From: Chthoniobacter sp.
Lineage (GTDB): Bacteria > Verrucomicrobiota > Verrucomicrobiia > Chthoniobacterales > Chthoniobacteraceae
Length of the DNA: 8,628 nt
NCBI GenBank assembly: GCA_025352865.1
Contig: JANXSB010000615.1
Location: forward strand, 1-8,628
Direction: 5' to 3'
The notes beneath the pieces were generated by a model. That model did not search any database. It saw only the letters and a list, made by a program, of their open reading frames with translations, and had not been told where the DNA came from. Position numbers and translations under genes: made by a program. Shown one piece after another: positions 1 through 6,182 of the stretch. Position 1 is the first letter of the stretch. Each line of letters starts with the position of its first letter.

Positions 1-2
1 GC

Positions 3-1538
3 GCGGGCGCGGCGGTGGCAAAATTGAACGGCTTCAGCCAGACCGTGCCCAGCCTCTCCGGTGGCCAGGATGCCACCGCGCGCGTGGTGAACGGCAGCGC
101 CGCGCCCGCCACGCTCACCGTGAATCTCACCGCCGGCACCAGCACATTTGGCGGCACGCTCGGCGGCCCGGGCGCGAATGAAAACAACCTCGGCCTCGTG
201 AAGCAGGGCGCGGGCACGCTCGCCCTCACCGGCGTGAGCACCCACACCGGCGGCACCACCATCGCCGCCGGCACGCTGCGCCTCGGCGGCGCGCTGACCC
301 TGCCCGTGGCCGCCGCCGTGTGGCTCGACGCCACGGACGGCGCGACGATCAACACAAGCGGCGGCGGCGTCACGAGCTGGACAAACAAGGGCACGCTCGG
401 CGCGAGCGGCGATTTTGCCGCGCCTGGCGGCAGTGAGCCGGGGACGGCATTCGAGCCCTCGCTCGGCGGCAACCAAGTCATCCGCTTCACCGCCGCGGCC
501 GGCGGCGGGGCACCCTACGACCGGCTCTCGAACGGCCTCGACTTCAGCAGCGGCGACGTGACTGTGGCCTACATCGGGCGGCTGACCGGCAGCTCGAACC
601 AGCGGATGCTTTCCGCCACCGGCAACAACTGGCTGCTCGGCACCTGGGGGGTGGGCGGGGGCTCCGCGGAGAGCGCCTATTTCAATGCGGGATTCCTCTA
701 CGACAGCAACAGCGCCGACACGCTCCCCCGCTTCCATATGGGAGTCATCCCGCTCGGCGGCACCGCGTCCTACTACTCGAATGGCACCCTCAAAGGGCAG
801 GGCGCGGGCCAGGGGCCCATCGGCCTCAACATCGGCGGCGGCTACCTCGGCGGGCCCACGGAAAACTCCTCCGGCGATGTCGGCGAACTCCTCGTCTTTA
901 CCAGCGTCCTCAGCGCCAGCGACCGCGGCGCGCTCGAGAGCTACATCGCGCGGAAATGGCTCGGCCTGGGCGCGAGCAACATCCTCCCCACCACCGGAGC
1001 CGTCACCCTCACCGTCGCGGGCGCGGCGCTCGACGTGAACGGCGTGACCCAAACCATCGGCGCGCTCAGCGGCGTCGCCGGCACCAGCATCGAGCTCAAT
1101 GGCGGCAGCCTCACCGCGGGCGGCGCCACGAACACGACCTACGCCGGGGCCATCAGCGACACCCTCGCCGCCGGCGTCTTCACCAAAGCCGGCAGCGGCG
1201 CGCTCACCCTCACCGGCGCGCTCACCATGACCACGCTCACCGCCGCCAACGGCACCCTCAACATCTACAGCCCCGTCGGCACCGGCTCCTCCACGATCAA
1301 CGCCAACGCGACAACAAACATCTACGCCAGCCAAACGCTCGACGCCCTCAACATCGCCGACGGCGTGGAGGTCACCTTCGGCGACGGCCTGCCCTTCGCC
1401 GACAGACCGGGGAAAGCGCCCGCGTTTGGCGGCGCAGCCGTGGTGCCCGAGCCCGGCAGCCTCGCGAGCCTCGCCCTCGGCCTCAGCATGCTCCTCGCCC
1501 GCCGACGCCGCCCTTGCCCCTCCAGCGACCGGGATTAG
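3..1538 (+). CDS. PEP-CTERM surface protein with autotransporter-associated repeats and LamG-like domain (5' partial)
   Basis: The open frame runs in from the window edge. The GTG at 15 lies inside a repeat (AGAAVAKLNGFSQTV), so it is not the start and the N-terminus is outside. Counting from that GTG, residues about 1-95 and 325-460 are Gly/Ala/Thr-rich beta-strand repeats (LVKQGAGTLALTG, FTKAGSGALTLTG; LNGFSQT and VNGVTQTIGALSG) of the autotransporter-associated type. Residues about 98-317 resemble a concanavalin/LamG fold, starting VWLDATDG and ending with the usual GELLVFTSVLS...ESYIARKW. The C-terminus is a PEP-CTERM sorting signal: VPEPG near residue 477, a hydrophobic stretch, then RRRR. 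This implies export, exosortase processing and an extracellular or cell-envelope location. No catalytic site is visible, so an adhesive or matrix role is inferred. The eight-residue tail after the Arg cluster (PCPSSDRD) is slightly long for this signal. The stop interlocks with that of the convergent PSD1 gene. Confidence 0.88.
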   Translation, partial: AGAAVAKLNGFSQTVPSLSGGQDATARVVNGSAAPATLTVNLTAGTSTFGGTLGGPGANENNLGLVKQGAGTLALTGVSTHTGGTTIAAGTLRLGGALTLPVAAAVWLDATDGATINTSGGGVTSWTNKGTLGASGDFAAPGGSEPGTAFEPSLGGNQVIRFTAAAGGGAPYDRLSNGLDFSSGDVTVAYIGRLTGSSNQRMLSATGNNWLLGTWGVGGGSAESAYFNAGFLYDSNSADTLPRFHMGVIPLGGTASYYSNGTLKGQGAGQGPIGLNIGGGYLGGPTENSSGDVGELLVFTSVLSASDRGALESYIARKWLGLGASNILPTTGAVTLTVAGAALDVNGVTQTIGALSGVAGTSIELNGGSLTAGGATNTTYAGAISDTLAAGVFTKAGSGALTLTGALTMTTLTAANGTLNIYSPVGTGSSTINANATTNIYASQTLDALNIADGVEVTFGDGLPFADRPGKAPAFGGAAVVPEPGSLASLALGLSMLLARRRRPCPSSDRD

Positions 1539-4500
1539 TCCACATAGACAAATTCGTTCGCGTTCAAAAGCATCCGGCAGAGTTGCGTGAGGCCGCTCGA
1601 TTTCACGAGCGCGGCGGCGGTGTCCACTTCGGCGGCGCTTGGTTTTCTGCCGAAGACGAGGGCGAAGGCACGCTCAATCGGCGCGGGATCGGACTGCGCA
1701 CGCTCCGCGAAATAGCCCGCTTGTTTTTGCATGAAGTCGTTGTTGAGCAGCGCCAGCGATTGCAGCGCGGTGGTGGTGACGTTGCGCGCGGGGGTGAGGT
1801 TTGCGGGGTTTGGGCAGTCGAGGGTGGTGAGAAATTGCGGCGTGGTGGTTCGCACTGCGAAGCGATAGACGCTGCGCCGCCACAGCTCCGGTTGGTCGGG
1901 CGTGATGTATTTATAAACCGGCGCGTAGGCTTCCTCGTAGTCGAAGTCGCGGTAGCCGGGGCCGAACATTCCGGGGTTCAATTTCCCGCTCACCGCGAGC
2001 ACCGCATCGCGCAGAGATTCGGCGTCGAGACGGCGCGGGTTCATGCGCCAGAGCAGGCGGTTGGATGAATCGATTTCAGATTTGCTCGCGGCTTCCGCCG
2101 CGCCCCTTCGGGCTGCCTCCGGCAGGCTGTCTCGCTCCGCTCGGCTCGGGTTTCGGATTTCGGATTTCTGGCGATACGTCGCGCTGGTGCAGATGAGCCG
2201 GTGCATCGCCTTCAGCGACCAACCGCGCGCGGCGAATTCCTCCGCGAGCCAGTCGAGCAGCTCGGGGTGCGTGGGCCGCCCGCCGCCGAGGCCGAAGTCG
2301 CTCGGCGTGTCCACGAGGCCGGTGCCGAAGTGGTGATGCCAAAGGCGGTTCACGAGCACGCGGCGCGTGAGCGGATTCGCGGGCGAGGTGATCCACTGCG
2401 CGAGGGCACTGCGGCGCTGCGCGTCGGTGAGTTCGCTGCCAAACGGCGCGCTCAATCCGGCCACGCACGCGAGCGCGCCGGGCGCGACTTCCTCGCGCGC
2501 GTCTTCGGGGTTGCCGCGATGCTGCACGCGTACGACGGGCGGCGGCTCGGTCGTGATGCCATAAACTTTCGCTGGCTCGGGCTGTGACTTGAGCTGTCTT
2601 TCCAGCTCCGCGAGTTGCGCGCGCAGTTTTTCCAGCGCGGATTTTTCCTCCGCCGTGAGCGCGGCGGGCGAGGCTGCGGAGATGCGCGGGTCGCCGTAGA
2701 AAATCTGGTCGAAGCCGATGTTTCCGTCCGCGCCGTCGGTGCTCATCAGCGTGAGAAAACGCGCGGTTTCCGGCAGCAGGAGCTGCACGAGCAGCGGGCC
2801 GGTTTTCGGCCCGATGCGCTCGGCGACGAAGGCTGGTTCAGCATCCACGAACACGCGCACGTCCGCGTTCGTCTCCGCTTCCGGTCGCCCGCCGTAGCCG
2901 ACGCTCGCGCGGAAACGGAGCGCGCCCGTTTTCAGCGCGGCGCGCATCGGCGCGAGGTCGAAGGTGATCGCGGCATTCGCGTGCAGGCCGAGCAGCGTGT
3001 GGCCGTCCGCGGCGAAATCCAGGTCGCCGATTTTCGTCGTGCCCTGCGGATTGATCGGGCCGTTGCGGATCGCGTCCCACGCCTCGCCGCTCGTCTTCGG
3101 CACGCCGCGCACTTTCAGCCCGGTCGTGCTGACCGGCACTTCCGCGCCGCCGTCGCCATTCGGCGAAACCACGCCGTCCACGAAATCGCCCTCGACGGCG
3201 ACGAAGACATTCGCTTTCGGCGTGAGCCGGGAGAGCGCACTGTCCTGCCGCTGGCCGGTCTCGACGTTCAGGCCCGCACCCTTTTTTCCCGAACCGTTCC
3301 CGTCGCCTCCGCCGACGATGTCCGCGAGATCGAGCCCGCGATTTTCCAGCCGCGCGAGCTGCGCTTTCGTCGCAACGATCTCACGCTGGAGCCGCGCTTT
3401 TTCCTCCGCGAGCCGGTGCGACTCGCCCGCATCCACATCGCGCTCACCGCGCTTCACGCCTGCGAAAACTGCGGTAAGCGCGTAATATTCGCGCTGGGAA
3501 ATCGGGTCGAGTTTGTGGTCGTGGCAGCGCGCGCAATTCACCGTCACGCCGCACGCCGCGGTCATCACCTGCGTCACCATGTCGTCGAGGTCGTCCGCCC
3601 GCGCGAGGCGCTTGAGCACAGGGCTGGGCGTCTCCGCCTGCCCGACAAAATCCCACGGCCCGGCGGCGAGAAAGCCGGTCGCGATCACGGACGCCGGGTC
3701 GTCGGGGTGCAGCGCGTCGCCCGCGATTTGCGCGCGCAAAAACTCATCGTAAGGCATGTCCGCGTTCAGCGCGCGGATGACCCAATCGCGGTAGCGCCAG
3801 GCGTTGTCGCGGCGCTGATCGCGCTCGAAGCCGTGCGTGTCCGCGTAATGCGCGATGTCGAGCCAATGCCGCGCCCAGCGTTCGCCGTAGTGGGGCGACG
3901 CGAGGAGTTTTTCCACGAGGCGCTCATAGGCCTCATGGGACTCATTCGACCTATGCGACTCATCCACGAAGGCCTCTGCTTCCTCCGGCGTCGGGGGCAG
4001 CCCGAGGAGATCGAAATACAGCCGCCGGCAAAGCGTGCGCGCATCGTCCTCGGGGCTGCGTGCCAGCCCTTTCTCCGCGAGCTTCGCGTCCACGAAAGCG
4101 TCAATCGGATTTTCGTTTTCCGCTTTCCGTTTTGCGCTTTCCGGCACCCGCGGGCGCTGCACCGGCTGCCACGCCCAATGATCCAGCCGCCCGTCCCGAT
4201 CCGCGCCGGTCTCCGGCCACAGCGCGCCCGCGTCAATCCATTCGCGCAGCGCGGCGATCTGCGGCGCGGTCAGCCGCTCGCCTTTTGACGGCATCACTTC
4301 ATCCGGATCCGTGCTCGTCACGCGTGCAATGATTTTGCTCTCAGCGCTTTTTCCCGGAACGATCACCGCACCATCCTCGCCGCCCTTGAACGCAAAAGCG
4401 CGCGAGTCGAGCCGCAGCGAGGCCTTTTGCTTTTTCGGGCCATGGCACTCCACGCACCGCTCACGCAAAACGGGCCGGATGTCCTTCTCAAAATCCACCG

Positions 4501-4573
4501 CTGCGCCCGCCGTCCCTGCGACCACCGCGAGCGCGGCGGCGAGTGTGGGAAAAAGTCGGCGGTGCGGTTTCAT
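1535..4573 (-). CDS. PSD1/planctomycete cytochrome c domain protein (DUF1549-NPCBM-like-DUF1553)
   Basis: A 1012-residue exported protein. Residues 1-24 form a signal peptide (basic MKPHRR, Ala/Val-rich core, cleavage near GAA). Next comes a planctomycete cytochrome c domain with the haem-binding motif CVECH at 40-44 and the RLDSR...PGKSAES...MPSKGERL signature. DUF1549 (PSCyt2) spans about 155-375 and holds PPTPEEAEAF, SPHYGERWARHWLD and a second CxxCH (CARCHDHK, from residue 347). Coiled-coil-like helices lie near 385-425 and 640-665. Between them, about 520-630, is an NPCBM-like beta-sandwich (LGLHANAAITFDL...STDGADGNIGFD). DUF1553 (PSD1) fills about 718-1010 (NPLTRRVLVNRLWHHHFG, THPELLDWLAEEF). 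The family is typical of Planctomycetes and Verrucomicrobia and is paired with DUF1501 proteins; a redox role in polysaccharide use is proposed but not proven. The gene sits 6 nt after a small ORF and forms the operon's last cistron. No clear Shine-Dalgarno is seen. Three short in-frame repeat insertions interrupt it. Confidence 0.93.
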   Translation of the reverse strand: MKPHRRLFPTLAAALAVVAGTAGAAVDFEKDIRPVLRERCVECHGPKKQKASLRLDSRAFAFKGGEDGAVIVPGKSAESKIIARVTSTDPDEVMPSKGERLTAPQIAALREWIDAGALWPETGADRDGRLDHWAWQPVQRPRVPESAKRKAENENPIDAFVDAKLAEKGLARSPEDDARTLCRRLYFDLLGLPPTPEEAEAFVDESHRSNESHEAYERLVEKLLASPHYGERWARHWLDIAHYADTHGFERDQRRDNAWRYRDWVIRALNADMPYDEFLRAQIAGDALHPDDPASVIATGFLAAGPWDFVGQAETPSPVLKRLARADDLDDMVTQVMTAACGVTVNCARCHDHKLDPISQREYYALTAVFAGVKRGERDVDAGESHRLAEEKARLQREIVATKAQLARLENRGLDLADIVGGGDGNGSGKKGAGLNVETGQRQDSALSRLTPKANVFVAVEGDFVDGVVSPNGDGGAEVPVSTTGLKVRGVPKTSGEAWDAIRNGPINPQGTTKIGDLDFAADGHTLLGLHANAAITFDLAPMRAALKTGALRFRASVGYGGRPEAETNADVRVFVDAEPAFVAERIGPKTGPLLVQLLLPETARFLTLMSTDGADGNIGFDQIFYGDPRISAASPAALTAEEKSALEKLRAQLAELERQLKSQPEPAKVYGITTEPPPVVRVQHRGNPEDAREEVAPGALACVAGLSAPFGSELTDAQRRSALAQWITSPANPLTRRVLVNRLWHHHFGTGLVDTPSDFGLGGGRPTHPELLDWLAEEFAARGWSLKAMHRLICTSATYRQKSEIRNPSRAERDSLPEAARRGAAEAASKSEIDSSNRLLWRMNPRRLDAESLRDAVLAVSGKLNPGMFGPGYRDFDYEEAYAPVYKYITPDQPELWRRSVYRFAVRTTTPQFLTTLDCPNPANLTPARNVTTTALQSLALLNNDFMQKQAGYFAERAQSDPAPIERAFALVFGRKPSAAEVDTAAALVKSSGLTQLCRMLLNANEFVYVD
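1539..1652 (-). repeat. Direct repeat copy A: 3' end of the PSD1 gene
   Basis: This stretch matches 6176-6286 almost base for base in the same orientation. The differences I see are G/A at 1607, an extra 3 bases at about 1620-1622, C/T at 1628 and one substitution near 1648. It encodes the last 38 residues of the PSD1 protein (GRKPSAAEVD...NANEFVYVD). Homology stops at the stop codon on one side and at the GRKP motif on the other. Copy A still contains the ATG that starts the DUF1501 gene in copy B, but here it leads nowhere. Confidence 0.93.
2071..2168 (-). repeat. Hairpin-rich palindromic insertion inside the PSD1 gene, flanked by GAAATCC heptamers
   Basis: A block of about 98 bp encodes residues about 802-834, between TYRQ and SSNRLLWR, where this family usually has a short variable loop. 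On the + strand it contains small perfect hairpins in series: GCGGC-TTCC-GCCGC (2088-2101), GCCC-CTTC-GGGC (2102-2113) and TGCC-TCC-GGCA (2114-2124). Degenerate heptamers (GAAATCC on the minus strand) bracket it: about two and a half at 2148-2168 and two diverged ones at 2071-2085. The reading frame is kept, giving an Arg/Ala/Glu-rich peptide that starts KSEIRNPSRAERD. It looks like an inserted mobile or propagating repeat rather than ancestral protein. Confidence 0.75.
3920..3964 (-). repeat. In-frame nonamer tandem repeat (five units) in the PSD1 gene
   Basis: Read on the minus strand, 45 bases split into five 9-mers: GATGAGTCG, CATAGGTCG, AATGAGTCC, CATGAGGCC and TATGAGCGC, with consensus NATRRGNCN. 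They encode DES-HRS-NES-HEA-YER, residues about 204-218, at the loop between EAEAFVD and the conserved YERLV helix of DUF1549. The final unit coincides with the native YER, so four units may be the true insertion. Confidence 0.75.
4108..4142 (-). repeat. In-frame heptamer tandem repeat (five units) in the PSD1 gene
   Basis: On the minus strand there are five consecutive 7-mers: GGAAAGC, GCAAAAC, GGAAAGC, GGAAAAC and GAAAATC. Thirty-five bases encode the charged linker ESAKRKAENENP (residues about 144-155) between the cytochrome c domain and the start of DUF1549 (PIDAFVDAKL). The A-rich composition stands out against the high-GC surroundings. Confidence 0.72.
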
Positions 4574-4579
4574 GCCGCG

Positions 4580-4756
4580 TCAACTTTTGAGCGCCGCACC
4601 GTAGTCGTCGAGCACCGGCTGCGGGTCGCCGTGCCGCAGCGCAGCCAGGATCGTGTGCTCGACGATGAGGGTCTGCTCGCTCGATGAAAGCGCGTGGCAC
4701 TTCGAGCAGTGGCACCGGTCCACGCCGGGCACGTCGCTTTCATGCGAGCAACTCAT
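4580..4756 (-). CDS. Candidate small Cys/His-rich protein between the DUF1501 and PSD1 genes
   Basis: A 58-residue ORF, starting MSCSHESDVPGVDRC. It begins inside the last codons of the DUF1501 gene (17-nt overlap, different frame) and ends 6 nt before the PSD1 start, filling what would otherwise be an unusual gap in a tight operon. Composition is protein-like (EQTLIVEHTILAALRHGDP, VLDDYGAAL), unlike the Arg/Ser-rich readings of the other frames here. Residues 15-21 are CHCSKCH, which includes a CxxCH motif. No signal peptide is visible, so covalent haem attachment is doubtful, and metal binding or a structural role is equally possible. An alternative in-frame ATG at 4771 adds five residues. 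I do not recognise a family. It could instead be the remnant tail of a larger gene. Translation would probably be coupled to DUF1501. Confidence 0.55.
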   Translation of the reverse strand: MSCSHESDVPGVDRCHCSKCHALSSSEQTLIVEHTILAALRHGDPQPVLDDYGAALKS

Positions 4757-6182
4757 GAAGCACCTCACCATGCACATCCGTGAGGCGGCGCTGGATTCCG
4801 TTTTGGTAAAATGAAAGCCGCTCGTGATCGAGGCCGAGCAGGTGGAGCGCAGTGGCGTGGAGGTCGTAGCAGTAAGTCGGATGCACCTCGGCTTTCCATC
4901 CCCGCTCGTCGCTCGCGCCGTACGCGACGCCGCCCTTGATGCCTCCGCCCGCGAGCCATGCGGTGAACGCGCCGGGGTTGTGATCGCGGCCCTTGTTGCC
5001 GCCTTGCATGAACGGCTGCCGGCCAAACTCCGTGGTGCAAATGACTAGCGTGCTGTCGAGCAGGCCGCGCGCGCGGAGATCCGTGAGCAGCGCGCTCGCG
5101 CCGGTGTCGAGCACGCGGCCCCAGTAGCCGTGGTCGCGCACGATGTCCTCGTGGCTGTCCCAGTTCGGGCGGATTTTTTTTGCCGACGTATTTTCCGCTC
5201 CGCAAAAAATCTGCACGAAGCGCACGCCGCGCTCGACGAGCCGCCGGGCGAGCAGGCACTGGCGTCCGAGCGTGCCCGCGTCCGCATCGGCGAGCGCGTA
5301 GAGCGCGCGCGTGGCGTCGCTTTCCCCCGCGAGGTCCACCGCCTCGGGCGCGCTGAGCTGGAGCCGCGCGGCGAGTTCGTACGACGCGATGCGCGCATCG
5401 AGCAGCGAGTCCGCGCGTGCCGCGGCGTGGGCGGCGTTGAGCTTTTGCAAAAAATCGCGCCCCTCGCGCTCGGCCTGCGCCGTGACGGGCTGCGCGGGGA
5501 AAAGATCGGCGAAGGGCGCTTTGCCTGCCGCGGTTTCCAGCACGGTGCCCTGATGCACTGCGGGCAGAAAACCCGCGCCCCAATTTCCCACGCCGCCCGG
5601 CGGCAGCCCGCGCGGATCGGGCAGCACCACGAATGCGGGCAAGTTTTCGCCCACGCTGCCGAGGCCATAAGTCACCCACGCGCCCATCGCGGGGAAGCCG
5701 GGCCGGATGAAGCCGCTGTTCATCATAAACATCGCCGGCCCGTGCAGCGCCGATTTGCTCTGCATCGAGTGAATGAACGCCATCTCGTCCACATGCTGCG
5801 CGAGGCTGGGGAAAAGATCGCTGATCCAGCGCCCGCACTGCCCGTGCTGGCGGAACGGCCAGAAGCTCTTCGCGTAATTCCCCGCCACGCCCGCAAACGT
5901 CTGCTTCCCCAGCTCCGCGTCGAACGGCTGCCCGTGCATCCGCTCCAGCCCCGGCTTGTAGTCCCAAGTATCGACGTGGCTCAGCCCGCCCGGACAAAAA
6001 ATCTGAATCACCGCCTTCGCCTTCGGCGCAAAGTGCGGCGACTTCGGCGCGAGCGGATTCGTGGAAACAGCATCCGCCGCGAGCAGCCCATCGCGCGAAA
6101 GTATGGACGCCAGCGCCACTCCACCCAGCCCGCCGCCGAGCTGCCACAGGAAATCGCGGCGCGATGTCTGGTCAATCCACAT
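4740..6182 (-). CDS. DUF1501 family protein, Tat-exported
   Basis: A 480-residue protein starting MWIDQTSRRDFLWQ at the ATG at 6182; the in-frame TTG at 6188 is less likely. The twin-arginine signal S-R-R-D-F-L (residues 7-12), followed by a Gly/Ala/Leu-rich core (LGGGLGGVALASIL), indicates folded export by the Tat pathway. Family features include KAVIQIFCPGGLSHVDTWD, a SKSALHGPAMFMM segment, ERGVRFVQIF, NWDSHEDIVRDHGYWG and, near the end, TTEFGRQPF and GRDHNPGAFTAWLAGGG. Length fits DUF1501 proteins, which are distantly related to the sulfatase/alkaline phosphatase superfamily; the reaction is unknown. It normally sits directly downstream of a PSD1 gene. Here its ATG overlaps, by 11 nt, the stop of a truncated PSD1 tail, while the full PSD1 gene lies downstream. 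A run of eight A's in the coding strand occurs at 5174-5181 without disrupting the frame. Confidence 0.93.
   Translation of the reverse strand: MWIDQTSRRDFLWQLGGGLGGVALASILSRDGLLAADAVSTNPLAPKSPHFAPKAKAVIQIFCPGGLSHVDTWDYKPGLERMHGQPFDAELGKQTFAGVAGNYAKSFWPFRQHGQCGRWISDLFPSLAQHVDEMAFIHSMQSKSALHGPAMFMMNSGFIRPGFPAMGAWVTYGLGSVGENLPAFVVLPDPRGLPPGGVGNWGAGFLPAVHQGTVLETAAGKAPFADLFPAQPVTAQAEREGRDFLQKLNAAHAAARADSLLDARIASYELAARLQLSAPEAVDLAGESDATRALYALADADAGTLGRQCLLARRLVERGVRFVQIFCGAENTSAKKIRPNWDSHEDIVRDHGYWGRVLDTGASALLTDLRARGLLDSTLVICTTEFGRQPFMQGGNKGRDHNPGAFTAWLAGGGIKGGVAYGASDERGWKAEVHPTYCYDLHATALHLLGLDHERLSFYQNGIQRRLTDVHGEVLHELLA

Noticed and set aside
15..17. GTG as the start codon of the PEP-CTERM gene.
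   Set aside because: The preceding codons (AGAA) continue the same beta-strand repeat and no signal peptide follows, so the true start is outside the window.
956..2068. Arg/His-rich + strand frame spanning the end of the PEP-CTERM gene and the PSD1 3' end.
   Set aside because: Crosses two genes of opposite orientation and has extreme composition; a shadow frame.
2071..2168. Possible CRISPR array or rho-independent terminator in the hairpin block.
   Set aside because: No regular repeat-spacer structure and no T-tract; it lies within an intact coding frame.
2615..4288. Long open frame on the + strand opposite the PSD1 gene (557 codons).
   Set aside because: Arg/His/Ala-rich composition with no domain, typical of an antisense frame in high-GC DNA; the minus-strand frame has clear family motifs.
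5174..5181. Run of eight T's (A's in the coding strand) as a terminator or programmed frameshift site.
   Set aside because: It lies inside DUF1501 with no stem before it, and the protein stays in family register on both sides.
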